In this document: positions 14,876 through 22,649 of the stretch, piece by piece
Layout: each line of letters opens with the position of its first letter
How positions within the stretch are numbered: position 1 is the first letter of the stretch
From: Candidatus Saccharibacteria bacterium UBA6039
Lineage (GTDB): Bacteria > Patescibacteriota > Saccharimonadia > Saccharimonadales > Saccharimonadaceae
Length of the DNA stretch: 47,616 bases
Reading direction: 5' to 3'
Assembly: GCA_002427805.1 (NCBI GenBank)
Contig: DIZB01000021.1
Span: 5,725-53,340, forward strand
Program-made: the position numbers and the translations under genes
Notes under the pieces: model-generated
Database searches by the model: none
Told to the model about the DNA's origin: nothing
The model's input: only the letters and a program-made list of their open reading frames with translations

Positions 14876-15775
14876 GTGAGTGGCTATACGCTATCCCAGT
14901 TTGAGGCCGAATTTCCCGACGATGCTGCTTGTTTAGAAGCGCTTTTTTACAAACGCTATGGTGACCTTGAATGGTGTCCAAATTGCGGATGCAAAGCCAA
15001 GTTCTACCAGCTAAAGAATCGACGCTGTTTTAGTTGTAAAGATTGTCGGTATCAACTCTACCCGACAGCAGGTACTGTCTTACACAAGTCGCACATGCCT
15101 CTTCGCAAGTGGTTTTATGTAATCTATCTATTCTCGATCAGCAAGAATGGTATTGCTGCACGGGAAATTGAACGTCTACTCGGTGTAACCTCAGTAACTG
15201 CGTTACGCATGCTACGCCAAATTCGTGCATCTATGACACAGGACGACGTAGTTTTATCTGGAATAGTTGAAGCCGATGAGGCATATATTGGCGGCAGGCG
15301 ACATCGCCACTACGGAAGAGCTGGTTGGTATGCGAAGAAAGTTCCAGTTCTTGGTGCGGTTCAAAGAAATGGGAATGCTCGAATATTGGTGACTGACGTT
15401 GCGTCAACAAAGCGAGTTACAGATTTTTTAAAGTCTGCTCTTGAGCCAGAAGCCATCATAGTAACGGATGAAAGTCATTTGTATAAAGAAACGGCGAAAA
15501 GACACCACAGATTTTCGGTCAATCATGCACGACGTGAGTATGTGAGAGGTAAAGTGTATACCAATACCATCGAGGGCTTCTGGGGTAACTTTAAGCCTTA
15601 CCTGGTTGGGACACACCGCGCCGTTTCGAAACAGTACTTACAGCTTTACGCCGACGAACGGACGTGGAAGTATAACCACCGGCAGTTGCCTTCTTTGTTT
15701 CAGCCACTTTTGGACGCGGTTGCACGATCAAGGATAGTAGTGAGTCAAAACGCTTTCGGTTATTCATACATTTAG
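14876..15775 (+). CDS. IS1595-family transposase (zinc ribbon plus DDE domain)
   Basis: 299 residues. An N-terminal zinc ribbon has CPNCGCKAKFYQ and CFSCKDC (four Cys in two pairs, residues about 34-60). A helix-turn-helix-like region follows (REIERLLGVTSVTALRMLRQ). The ISXO2-type DDE domain (DDE_Tnp_IS1595) shows VEADEAYIGG, IIVTDESHLY and NHARREYVRG, with NTIEGFWGNFK carrying the last acidic residue. All the catalytic elements appear present and the frame is intact. The GTG at 14876 is 7 nt after the -10 box, so translation is probably leaderless. It is the only transposase in the window. Confidence 0.9.
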   Translation: MSGYTLSQFEAEFPDDAACLEALFYKRYGDLEWCPNCGCKAKFYQLKNRRCFSCKDCRYQLYPTAGTVLHKSHMPLRKWFYVIYLFSISKNGIAAREIERLLGVTSVTALRMLRQIRASMTQDDVVLSGIVEADEAYIGGRRHRHYGRAGWYAKKVPVLGAVQRNGNARILVTDVASTKRVTDFLKSALEPEAIIVTDESHLYKETAKRHHRFSVNHARREYVRGKVYTNTIEGFWGNFKPYLVGTHRAVSKQYLQLYADERTWKYNHRQLPSLFQPLLDAVARSRIVVSQNAFGYSYI

Positions 15776-15809
15776 TATAGCGGAAGTACATATGAGCTAT
15801 AATAGAAAT

Positions 15810-16016
15810 ATGGAAAGTCACAATAAATCTAATACAATAAATCAAAAGCGTGGTAATGCCGCAAGTCGCATAGCTCAAGGTGCGGTAAAATCTTTGCCAA
15901 AGATTGTAAAATCAGTATCCGTTCATACAAGCGTTGCATCAGGTTCTCCTGTACTAGTCAACCCTCAGACAGCGATAAGGCAAGAATCTCTAGCTAATAA
16001 ACTGCGAAATAATTAA
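15810..16016 (+). CDS. Small hypothetical protein
   Basis: 68 residues, not recognised. It is polar and basic with few aromatic residues (ESHNKSNTINQKRGNAASRI), probably disordered in part. The ATG at 15810 lies 6 nt after a perfect TATAAT (15798-15803); the in-frame ATG at 15792 would precede that box. It follows the transposase by 34 nt and precedes a membrane protein in the accessory island. Confidence 0.5.
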   Translation: MESHNKSNTINQKRGNAASRIAQGAVKSLPKIVKSVSVHTSVASGSPVLVNPQTAIRQESLANKLRNN

Positions 16017-16069
16017 CTACTAAACTGGTCATGCTTGCATTCTCTTAATGCTTGCGTCAATCTAATTAT

Positions 16070-16795
16070 ATGACTTCTCCATTCTATGAATCACCTCTTT
16101 TTACATCCATAGTTACATCAATTTTTACTTTATTAGTTGGAATTGTTGCATTTGTTGTATATCAAAAACAACAAAATGATAAGAAAAAAGATGCGGCTAC
16201 TATTATACTGCTCGAAGTTCAATATGCCGAAGATCATTTAGCAATTGCTAAAGAGTCGATTATTCGAGATGGACTTATTAAAGAAGATGTCTTTTTAATG
16301 CCCACGTCATCTTGGCAAAATTATAAATACCTTTTTGTTAGAGACTTTAGTAGTAAGGGAATAGCTGATATATCTTCATTTTACGAGAAGTGCAGTGCCT
16401 ACGATCATACAGTCAGATATAACAACAGTTTTTTTGTAAAGAATGAGGAAGAAATACGGCGTAGCCTCCAGGGCGGACTTTCTGATTATACAAAAAGTTA
16501 TATATCGGAGATTGCGAATGCAAGCGATGAAGAAAAGAAAACTGCTCTTGAGGCTTACCATCTTCTTATAAATGAGTATGCCCGTGTGTTTATGGACGAA
16601 GTAACATCATCACAAAGCCAATACTTTTATAAACCGCTTAAACCGCTTAATGATGCCAAAACAATTATTGAAACGGTTAGATCGGATTTATCGTCATCTA
16701 CAATAGGTGCAACATTCAATAAGATTGTTGAGAGGAATCTTAGACAAGCTATTCACGATTACTTACTTGGTGTAAAAAAATCACAGATAATCTAA
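16070..16795 (+). CDS. Membrane-anchored hypothetical protein
   Basis: 241 residues. One transmembrane helix near the N terminus (about residues 12-34, SIVTSIFTLLVGIVAFVVY) is followed by a charged KKKD stretch. By the positive-inside rule this places the about 200-residue, helix-rich remainder in the cytoplasm. No family recognised. Codons are more A/T-rich than those of the core genes, in keeping with the island. The ATG at 16070 has no clear ribosome-binding site; the in-frame TTG at 16052 is possible. Confidence 0.6.
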   Translation: MTSPFYESPLFTSIVTSIFTLLVGIVAFVVYQKQQNDKKKDAATIILLEVQYAEDHLAIAKESIIRDGLIKEDVFLMPTSSWQNYKYLFVRDFSSKGIADISSFYEKCSAYDHTVRYNNSFFVKNEEEIRRSLQGGLSDYTKSYISEIANASDEEKKTALEAYHLLINEYARVFMDEVTSSQSQYFYKPLKPLNDAKTIIETVRSDLSSSTIGATFNKIVERNLRQAIHDYLLGVKKSQII

Positions 16796-16816
16796 ACAAA
16801 AACTACACCATAATGC

Positions 16817-16822
16817 TATAAT
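16817..16822 (+). promoter_or_regulatory. -10 box of the structured RNA
   Basis: TATAAT in GCTATAAT. The -35 region is poor. Counting 7 nt downstream puts the transcript start at G16829, exactly the first base of the 14-bp closing stem of the RNA described next. Confidence 0.6.
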
Positions 16823-16828
16823 ATCCCT

Positions 16829-16954
16829 GTCTAGATTTGAACATCACAGGGGTATTTTTTAATACCGATCCACTACTGAAATGGGCAGCCATTGTTTGGA
16901 TAGTGGATCATACCTCTGTTCAGGTCTAGACAACCGCAATGGTTGTCCTTTTTT
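16829..16954 (+). ncRNA. Rod-like structured RNA of unknown family
   Basis: By hand folding, GTCTAGATTTGAAC (16829-16842) pairs over all 14 positions with GTTCAGGTCTAGAC (16918-16931; two G-U). Inside it CAGGGGTAT (16847-16855) pairs with ATACCTCTG (16910-16918), GATCCACTA (16867-16875) with TAGTGGATC (16901-16909), and AATGG (16880-16884) with CCATT (16889-16893) around a GCAG loop. Bulges of 4 nt (16843-16846) and 11 nt (16856-16866) lie only on the 5' strand. A terminator follows at 16929-16954, and its 5' arm shares three bases with the closing stem. This could be a free small RNA or a leader element of the gene at 17006. The long rod with a one-sided bulge recalls 6S RNA, but no 6S, SRP or tmRNA signature was recognised. 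Confidence 0.65.
16929..16954 (+). terminator. Intrinsic terminator of the structured RNA
   Basis: GACAACC (16929-16935) and GGTTGTC (16941-16947) with loop GCAAT, followed by CTTTTTT. It lies 52 nt before the start codon of the next gene. Confidence 0.85.
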
Positions 16955-17005
16955 ATTGGGCACCCATGAACTAACATTCACAGTCCAATAAGGAGGGACT
17001 CTACA

Positions 17006-17590
17006 ATGGCGAAAGATAAAAGTGGTAATTGGTTCAAGCGACACAAAGTATTAACAGTTATTGGCTCTCTGATCGTACTTGGTATTATCATCTCAGCCTC
17101 ATCATCGCACGGCAGCACTGGTCTTAGTACGACCCCAGCTACCACAACGCAGGCAAAAGCAGCCACGCCTACCCCAACCGTGGCTCATGTAGGTTCAACC
17201 GTCAATATTGGTGGTGACCAAGGGCTGGCGACTACACTCGTGCAGGTGATTGATCCTGCAACAGCCTCGAGCCAATATGCTTCCGCTGATGCCGGTAAGC
17301 ACTTCGTGGGTACGAAATTTCAGCTGACCAATAAAGGTAGCGCTAGCTATAGTGATAACGCCAATACTGACGTTACCGTCATTGGCTCAGACAACCAAAG
17401 CTATACAGCCGACTTTAATACGATTGATAGTTGTACTGACTTTTCAAGTGGGAGCTTTACACTGGGCGCTGGTGCTTCTGCAACAGGCTGTGTGACCTTC
17501 CAACTTCCGAATGGGGTGACAGTAGCAAAAGTACAGTTTGCCACACAGAGCGGCTTCTCTGGCTCGACTGGGGAATGGGTTAACCCGTAG
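17006..17590 (+). CDS. Exported DUF4352-like protein
   Basis: 194 residues. A basic N terminus, one hydrophobic helix (about residues 14-33, VLTVIGSLIVLGIIISA) and a Thr/Ala/Pro-rich linker lead to a beta-sandwich-like domain with GKHFVGTKFQLTNKGSASYSD (split: GKHFVGTKFQLTNKG) and two Cys (in DSCTDF and TGCVTF) that could form a disulfide. This is the DUF4352/telokin-like pattern of Gram-positive surface proteins of unknown role. It is anchored by the N-terminal helix, with the domain outside. The ATG at 17006 follows AAGGAGG. The structured RNA and its terminator lie directly upstream and might control it. Confidence 0.75.
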   Translation: MAKDKSGNWFKRHKVLTVIGSLIVLGIIISASSSHGSTGLSTTPATTTQAKAATPTPTVAHVGSTVNIGGDQGLATTLVQVIDPATASSQYASADAGKHFVGTKFQLTNKGSASYSDNANTDVTVIGSDNQSYTADFNTIDSCTDFSSGSFTLGAGASATGCVTFQLPNGVTVAKVQFATQSGFSGSTGEWVNP

Positions 17591-17593
17591 CTT

Positions 17594-18010
17594 CTAGTAA
17601 GAGTTCAGAATACCGGTGCCGTCTGTAGCACCGGTATTCTTTTTTATAGTAATTATTTTTGGTAAATCAAAGTTGTCAGGTAGTGTAATGCCGTGGTATC
17701 CACACCAGTGTACTAATTTTCGATGGGCTTGTAGAACATGAGAAATAAGGGTATTTTCGTAGGCAATTGTTCCAAAGTCATCAGTTGAACTTTTTTTGTT
17801 TTCTCTATAGTCTTGGAGCGACGCTATGGCATCATCAAACTCTTTCATGGAATCCATGACTTCTGGATGATGGTAGCTGTCAGGTTGTGGGTTCATACTA
17901 TTCTTGAATGCTTTTTGAGCAAGCCTTAATACTATTCGGATTGTTGTAAGCTCCGCAGTTCTTGCACTTTCGATGAGGAACAGTATATTGTCTATCACCA
18001 GTGCGTCCAT
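17594..18010 (-). CDS. Hypothetical protein, overlaps a second frame
   Basis: 138 residues from the ATG at 18010; not recognised. It is helical with a His-rich patch (PDSYHHPEVMDSMKEFDDAI) and HRKLVHWCGYHGITLP near the end. No ribosome-binding site or promoter was seen before 18010. Its first 113 nt overlap the frame 17898-18077 described next, which does have a promoter. The two may be one gene split by a frameshift or a programmed overlap. The C-terminal codons form the terminator hairpin, so the true stop may once have lain elsewhere. Confidence 0.5.
   Translation of the reverse strand: MDALVIDNILFLIESARTAELTTIRIVLRLAQKAFKNSMNPQPDSYHHPEVMDSMKEFDDAIASLQDYRENKKSSTDDFGTIAYENTLISHVLQAHRKLVHWCGYHGITLPDNFDLPKIITIKKNTGATDGTGILNSY
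17607..17646. terminator. Terminator after the DUF4352-like gene
   Basis: AGAATACCGGTGC (17607-17619) and its exact complement (17628-17640), 8-nt loop, then six T. It also lies within the last codons of the converging minus-strand frame, whose C terminus therefore reads NTGATDGTGILN. Confidence 0.85.
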
Positions 18011-18077
18011 ATAGGTATCTTAATTCACCCCATGAATGAGTATTGAGTAGATCACTGATTTTCTTTAATAAGTCCAT
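17898..18077 (-). CDS. Small Cys-containing protein, possibly the true 5' end of the next frame
   Basis: 59 residues. The ATG at 18077 is 7 nt after a perfect TATAAT (18085-18090, minus strand). The peptide opens DLLKKISDLLNTHSWGELRY and ends with KCKNCGAYNNPNSIKACSKS, which resembles a zinc ribbon of the CxxC...CxxC type that has lost its last Cys. It is either a genuine small protein or the N-terminal part of the 17594 frame after a frameshift. The overlap region is 17898-18010. Confidence 0.45.
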   Translation of the reverse strand: MDLLKKISDLLNTHSWGELRYLYGRTGDRQYTVPHRKCKNCGAYNNPNSIKACSKSIQE

Positions 18078-18137
18078 AAGCAGTATTATACCACTGGGCA
18101 CTGTTCAGCGGTGGTATAACTGGTATATAATATAGTC

Positions 18138-18377
18138 ATGCCTGTAAAAAAAGATACGGAAGAAAACGGTACCGCAAAGTTCACTATTAACAACGGTGAT
18201 CTTATCGCGCTTAACCGTATCAAAGAACAATATAATCTTAAAGACAGTGACGACGTTATTACCTTTGCTATAGGTGTTTTAAGTAAAGCAAATGGTGGTG
18301 CTGTAAGCGTAACAAGTGAAGATGGTTCAATCACTAAATTTGTTCCGGCTGACCAGCTGAAAAAACAAGATGAGTAG
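18138..18377 (+). CDS. Small protein, ribbon-helix-helix-like
   Basis: 79 residues. The middle (LIALNRIKEQYNLKDSDDVITFAIG) has the spacing of a beta strand and two helices as in ribbon-helix-helix DNA-binding proteins, followed by a Gly-Ser-Glu rich tail. DNA binding is a guess. The ATG at 18138 is 6 nt after TATAAT (18126-18131). The next gene begins inside it (8-nt overlap), so the two are translated together. This promoter and that of the minus-strand gene lie back to back. Confidence 0.6.
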   Translation: MPVKKDTEENGTAKFTINNGDLIALNRIKEQYNLKDSDDVITFAIGVLSKANGGAVSVTSEDGSITKFVPADQLKKQDE

Positions 18378-18705
18378 CTCTACGGAAGATGATGAATATA
18401 AGAGGGCAACAAAAGCAGTTGTCGATGATACTATGCGAACAGATGTTCTTGGCCCGAATATCCTCAAGGTTCTAAAAGAACACAGCCCTACAAGCGACCA
18501 GATTAAATTGATAATTATTAATGCGATATTGAATGACACTAAGGTACAAGATGCCTTAGAAAAATTTCATTTAAACCTTTCACTCACAAAAAGAGGTAAA
18601 GGTTTGACACACGCACAAAGTATAGTTATCAATGCAGTAATAACCTTGTCTATAACGGTAGTTGGAGCTATTGTCATATACAACCTTTTACCAACAAAAA
18701 AATAA
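18370..18705 (+). CDS. Tail-anchored small membrane protein
   Basis: 111 residues. About 85 hydrophilic, mostly helical residues are followed by a single C-terminal hydrophobic helix (SIVINAVITLSITVVGAIVIY) and a KK end, the layout of a tail-anchored protein with its body in the cytoplasm. No family recognised. The ATG overlaps the upstream gene by 8 nt, so they form a pair: a small regulator-like protein plus a membrane protein. Such layouts occur in toxin-antitoxin, immunity and phage lysis modules; nothing here decides between them. Confidence 0.6.
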   Translation: MSSSTEDDEYKRATKAVVDDTMRTDVLGPNILKVLKEHSPTSDQIKLIIINAILNDTKVQDALEKFHLNLSLTKRGKGLTHAQSIVINAVITLSITVVGAIVIYNLLPTKK

Positions 18706-18849
18706 AGACTTATTTATCTTCTAGATCATCGAATCGTTTCTCAACGATCATGCTGAATTGCTATTCGTCGGTGAAACTATAAATGTAACGTGTCGTAACT
18801 ATATAGACGCCTCACAATGTTCTTTTTATATATTAATAAAAAGTTTGTA

Positions 18850-18972
18850 ATGATTAAACCTGATCAATTGTATGACATTGCCTGTGAAGTGGCGGAAAGT
18901 GACGCGAAAGATTCTGCCAAAGTTATACGGACATTGAGCTCTGTATTTAAAAATAATTTAAGAACTGTATAA
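18850..18972 (+). CDS. Possible 40-residue peptide
   Basis: An open frame with helical character (DQLYDIACEVAESDAKDSAKV). There is no clear ribosome-binding site; TATATT lies about 25 nt upstream. It could be a remnant of a longer gene. The rest of 18706-18996 is AT-rich and held nothing else I could support. Confidence 0.3.
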   Translation: MIKPDQLYDIACEVAESDAKDSAKVIRTLSSVFKNNLRTV

Positions 18973-18996
18973 AATAGCTTATCCAAGCAAGATTTG

Positions 18997-19025
18997 TTGC
19001 ATAGATAAAACAAAAGCAGTATAGT
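18997..19025 (+). promoter_or_regulatory. tdk promoter
   Basis: TTGCAT (18997-19002) and TATAGT (19020-19025), spacer 17 bp; the predicted leader is about 50 nt with GGGAG before the start codon. Confidence 0.7.
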
Positions 19026-19080
19026 AGGACTATCACGAGGGTGAAAACAAACAGGGTGAGCAAAATAAAGGGAGAAAACG

Positions 19081-19695
19081 GTGTCGAAACTATCTTTTAA
19101 ATATGGAGCAATGAACAGCGGTAAAAGTGACACGCTGATTAAAGCTGCTTACAACTACACAGAGCGAAATCTATCTATTTTAACGATTAAGCCGAGTGTC
19201 GACACAAAAGATAGTAAAAGCATTATTGCCCGCGGTGGTGCACAGCGAGTCGTCGATATACTTGCCACTCCCACGATCAACCTCCGCGAAACAATCCACA
19301 ACAAAATGGATGCAAAAGGTGGTAAAAAAGTAAATTGTATACTCGTTGATGAAGCACAGTTTTTGAGCGTGGAGCAAATAGATCAACTATTTGACGTTGC
19401 AAAAATCGATAATATATCGGTCATTGCCTATGGGCTTCGGGCGGATTTCCGCCGTGAGTTATTCCCTGGAAGCAAACGTCTATTCGAGCTCGCAGATAAT
19501 ATTGAAAAGTTACCCACCATGTGTCGCTGTGGGTCACAGGCTGAGTTTAACTGCCGCAAGGTAGGTAAATATTACGTGTTCGAGGGTGACCAAGTAGCGA
19601 TTGATGGTGAGGAAGCAGTGACGTACGATTCGCTTTGTGGTAACTGCTACCGCGATGAATTCGAGCTTGCACAAAAAAGAAAAACACAACAATAA
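19081..19695 (+). CDS. tdk: Thymidine kinase (type II)
   Basis: 204 residues. It phosphorylates thymidine to dTMP with ATP, the salvage route into the pool made de novo by ThyA. The P-loop is GAMNSGKS (9-16), the Walker B-like site is CILVDEAQFL, and the lasso region YGLRADFRRELFPGS and the structural zinc site (MCRCGSQAEFNCRK with LCGNC, four Cys) are all present. The GTG start at 19081 follows GGGAG. It stands between the accessory island and dnaX. Confidence 0.95.
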   Translation: MSKLSFKYGAMNSGKSDTLIKAAYNYTERNLSILTIKPSVDTKDSKSIIARGGAQRVVDILATPTINLRETIHNKMDAKGGKKVNCILVDEAQFLSVEQIDQLFDVAKIDNISVIAYGLRADFRRELFPGSKRLFELADNIEKLPTMCRCGSQAEFNCRKVGKYYVFEGDQVAIDGEEAVTYDSLCGNCYRDEFELAQKRKTQQ

Positions 19696-19740
19696 ACAGA
19701 CGCCAAAGCGCGTATACTAAAAGAAACAAAGGGGAAAAAG

Positions 19741-21267
19741 GTGAGTAAAGCATTGTACCGAAAGTATCGTAGTACGACGCTTGATGAAATTGTAGGGCAG
19801 TCACATGTGACAGAGCTCCTAAAAGTCGCCATCAAGCAGGAACGCATTTCACACGCCTATTTACTAACTGGCCCTCGTGGTGTTGGTAAAACATCCATCG
19901 CACGCATCCTTGCGCACGAAATTAACCATCTTCCATATAATGAAGACGAAACACACCTTGATATTATTGAGATCGATGCCGCAAGTAATAACGGTGTTGA
20001 AGACGTGCGCGACCTACGTGAAAAAGTACAAGTCGCGCCAAGCTCTGCCGCTAAGAAAATCTACATCATCGACGAAGTACATATGCTTTCTAAGGCTGCT
20101 TTTAACGCGCTCCTAAAAACCCTCGAAGAACCGCCTGAACACGTGGTATTTATTCTTGCAACAACGGATGTCGATAAGCTACCGGCTACCATTATTAGCC
20201 GTACGCAGCGTTTTGCCTTTCGTGCTATTGGCGTACCAGATGCTGTGAAGCATTTACGATTTATCGCCGATACCGAAAAAATTAAAATTGACGACGGGGC
20301 GTTAACACTTATTGCCGAGCGAGGCGACGGAAGCTTCCGTGACAGCATTAGTTTACTCGATCAGCTATCAAGCTTAGCTGATGATAAAACTGGTATCACT
20401 ACAGAACTTATCGAGGCCTCAATTGGCCTCGCACCAAAGAAAATGGTAGACCAGCTCCTAGACGCCGTTGAAAATCGTGATATTCCTGAGCTCGTTAAGG
20501 TACTTGACCTTGCAAATAACGAAGGTATTGGCGGTGTCGTCCTTGCAAGTCAGCTCACAACACGCGTTCGTGAAACGGTCGTAGAAAAGCCACACCTACT
20601 CATTCTGCTCGATGGTTTACTTGATGTATCAAAAAGTGCTCAGCCGAACCTGAAACTCCTCAGCGTGCTCGGCGCAGCCGCAACGCCGAAACCCGTCAAG
20701 TCAGCAGCACTCGCAAGCCCAGTTCTTGAAGTCACCGCAACAATCGCCGAACTTGAAAAGAAAGCTACGCAAGCTAAACCAAAAGACCAAAAGTCGTCGC
20801 CTAAAGCATTAGACGAAGTATCAGCGTCTTCAATACCAGAGGATGTCCCCGTCAAGGGCGAGCCAAGCGCCACAGGTGAGCATAAGCTCCCTGTAGAGCG
20901 GCCTCAGGAAGCGAAAGACGTTGGCACTTCGGATGCTAAAAAAACAGTTACCCCAGGTGTGTTCGACCAGGCAACCTTCATTGAGCACACACGCAAAAAC
21001 TACGTGGCAATTTATAGCGTCCTCTCAAAATGCCACTTTGAACTTGATGGCAATAGCCTGACTATTTACGCTGGCAACAAATTTTATAAGAAAAAGCTCG
21101 ATGATTCAAAATACCTGCCGATGATCCATAAAGCCCTCGAAGAGGTTGGTGTTTATGAACTTGAAATCCACACTATACCCACAGGTGTGCCTCCCCGAGA
21201 TGGCCAAGCTGCTGCAGTAGCTGCTATTATGGGTGGAGGAGAGGAAGTTTCAGTAGAAACTTCGTAA
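19741..21267 (+). CDS. dnaX: DNA polymerase III subunit gamma/tau
   Basis: 508 residues. This AAA+ clamp-loader motor loads the sliding clamp. Walker A is GPRGVGKT (44-51), Walker B is IIDEVHML and the sensor/Arg-finger region is ATIISRTQRF. The zinc module that normally sits between Walker A and the IEIDAAS motif is absent: residues 55-75 contain no Cys, where bacterial DnaX usually has four. A low-complexity Lys/Ala/Pro linker (about 325-405) leads to a C-terminal KH-like domain V. The GTG start at 19741 follows GGGGAAA. It is the first gene of a plus-strand run with dnaB, a membrane glycosyltransferase, ybaB and recR. Confidence 0.95.
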   Translation: MSKALYRKYRSTTLDEIVGQSHVTELLKVAIKQERISHAYLLTGPRGVGKTSIARILAHEINHLPYNEDETHLDIIEIDAASNNGVEDVRDLREKVQVAPSSAAKKIYIIDEVHMLSKAAFNALLKTLEEPPEHVVFILATTDVDKLPATIISRTQRFAFRAIGVPDAVKHLRFIADTEKIKIDDGALTLIAERGDGSFRDSISLLDQLSSLADDKTGITTELIEASIGLAPKKMVDQLLDAVENRDIPELVKVLDLANNEGIGGVVLASQLTTRVRETVVEKPHLLILLDGLLDVSKSAQPNLKLLSVLGAAATPKPVKSAALASPVLEVTATIAELEKKATQAKPKDQKSSPKALDEVSASSIPEDVPVKGEPSATGEHKLPVERPQEAKDVGTSDAKKTVTPGVFDQATFIEHTRKNYVAIYSVLSKCHFELDGNSLTIYAGNKFYKKKLDDSKYLPMIHKALEEVGVYELEIHTIPTGVPPRDGQAAAVAAIMGGGEEVSVETS

Positions 21268-21273
21268 CGGGAA

Positions 21274-22620
21274 ATGGCAACAAAAGAGGTACCTGCGGGT
21301 AAAGTACCCCCCCAAAACTTAGACGCCGAGAAAAGCTTACTCGGTGCAGTTCTTATTGATGAAGAAACGCTCGCTGATATTTCTGAGCACGTTACGGCAA
21401 ACGATTTTTATGAAAAGCGTCATGGCATTATTTACGGGGGCATGATGCGCCTGTATGAAAAGCACAAACCCGTTGACCTTTTGACGCTCAGTGATGAGCT
21501 AAAACGCAAAGACGAGATTGAACTTGTTGGTGGCTCTGCTTACTTAACTGAGCTCACGAATTACGTTCCGACAGCCGCTCATGCTGAAGCCTATGCAGAA
21601 CTTGTGGCACAAAAGGCGGTCCGTCGTCGCCTTATCAAAGCCAGTGGCGAAATATCTGAACTTGGCTACAATGAAGAAACAACGACCCAGGAACTATTGG
21701 AAAAGGCCGAAGCGGAGCTCTTTTCTGTCAGCGACCAGTCGCTCAAACAAGACTTGGTGAGTATTGAAACGATTCTGACGGAGAGTTTCGACCGCATGGA
21801 AGAGTTACACCGCAATAAGGGCACGCTTCGTGGCGTGCGTACAGGTTACCGCGACCTTGATACCATGACAGCCGGGCTACAGCGCAGCGACCTGATTATC
21901 CTGGCGGCCCGACCTGCCATGGGTAAAACAACCTTCGTCACCAACTTGGCATATAACATTGCAACAGTCGCCAAGCAGCCTGTGTTATTCTTTAGCCTCG
22001 AGATGAGTAAAGAACAACTCGTCGATCGTATGTTAGCCGACGCTTCCGGCGTTGATGCCTGGAATATTCGTACTGGTAACCTGAGTGATGATGATTTTTC
22101 GAAGCTATCCGAAGCGATGGGTGAAATGGCTGAAGCGCCAATCTTTATTGATGATACACCTGGCATGACCGTACTCGAAATGCGCACCAAAGCCCGCCGC
22201 GCCATGCACGAACAACCACTCGGGCTGATTATTATCGACTACTTACAGCTGATGCAGGGAAGTGGTCGCGACGGTGGCAATCGTGTGCAAGAGGTGAGCG
22301 AAATCTCTCGTGGGCTGAAACTGATTGCTCGTGAACTCAATGTGCCTGTCATTGCACTGAGTCAGTTGTCGCGTTCTGTTGAATCACGAAGCCCGCAGAT
22401 TCCACAGCTGGCCGACCTACGCGAGTCGGGATCAATCGAACAAGATGCCGATATTGTGATGTTTATTTACCGCGAGGAATACTACAATCCTGAAACTGAT
22501 CGTCAGCATATTACAGATCTTATTATCTCGAAACATCGTAACGGCCCAACTGGTAAAGTTGAATTGTACTTCGATCCTCAACGGCTCCGATTTACGTCGG
22601 TCGATCAACGTCACGAATAA
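21274..22620 (+). CDS. dnaB: Replicative DNA helicase DnaB
   Basis: 448 residues, normal length. The hexameric 5'-3' helicase drives the replication fork. The N-terminal DnaB domain (DAEKSLLGAVLIDEETL) and the RecA-like C-terminal domain are seen. Walker A is ARPAMGKTTF, Walker B is LIIIDYLQLM, and LSQLSRSVE plus LADLRESGSIEQDAD are the H3/H4 signatures. There is no intein. It starts 6 nt after dnaX and is surely cotranscribed, tying clamp loader and helicase to one promoter. Confidence 0.97.
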   Translation: MATKEVPAGKVPPQNLDAEKSLLGAVLIDEETLADISEHVTANDFYEKRHGIIYGGMMRLYEKHKPVDLLTLSDELKRKDEIELVGGSAYLTELTNYVPTAAHAEAYAELVAQKAVRRRLIKASGEISELGYNEETTTQELLEKAEAELFSVSDQSLKQDLVSIETILTESFDRMEELHRNKGTLRGVRTGYRDLDTMTAGLQRSDLIILAARPAMGKTTFVTNLAYNIATVAKQPVLFFSLEMSKEQLVDRMLADASGVDAWNIRTGNLSDDDFSKLSEAMGEMAEAPIFIDDTPGMTVLEMRTKARRAMHEQPLGLIIIDYLQLMQGSGRDGGNRVQEVSEISRGLKLIARELNVPVIALSQLSRSVESRSPQIPQLADLRESGSIEQDADIVMFIYREEYYNPETDRQHITDLIISKHRNGPTGKVELYFDPQRLRFTSVDQRHE

Positions 22621-22649
22621 GTTGTCGTGGTATAATCATAACTACTGAT

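Larger units (their letters stand above)
14780..15780 (+). mobile_element. IS1595-family insertion sequence, ends uncertain
   Basis: The element interrupts the Doc gene at about 14780, where GGGCGTCCCTATAG could be its left end. CCCTAT and ATAGGG (14785-14790, 14806-14811) form an inverted repeat in that end. I could not find a matching right inverted repeat or target duplication after the transposase, so the right boundary is a guess and the copy may be immobile. Confidence 0.55.

Noticed and set aside
14820..16830. CAGGGATAT near 14823 and ATATCCCTG near 16821 as IS ends
   Set aside because: Only 9 bp match, the right copy is over 1 kb past the transposase and overlaps the -10 box of the structured RNA; more likely chance.
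16829..16954. Naming the structured RNA as 6S, SRP RNA or tmRNA
   Set aside because: No SRP GGAA/AGCAGC loop, no tmRNA tRNA-like ends or tag frame, and it is short for 6S; shape alone is not enough.
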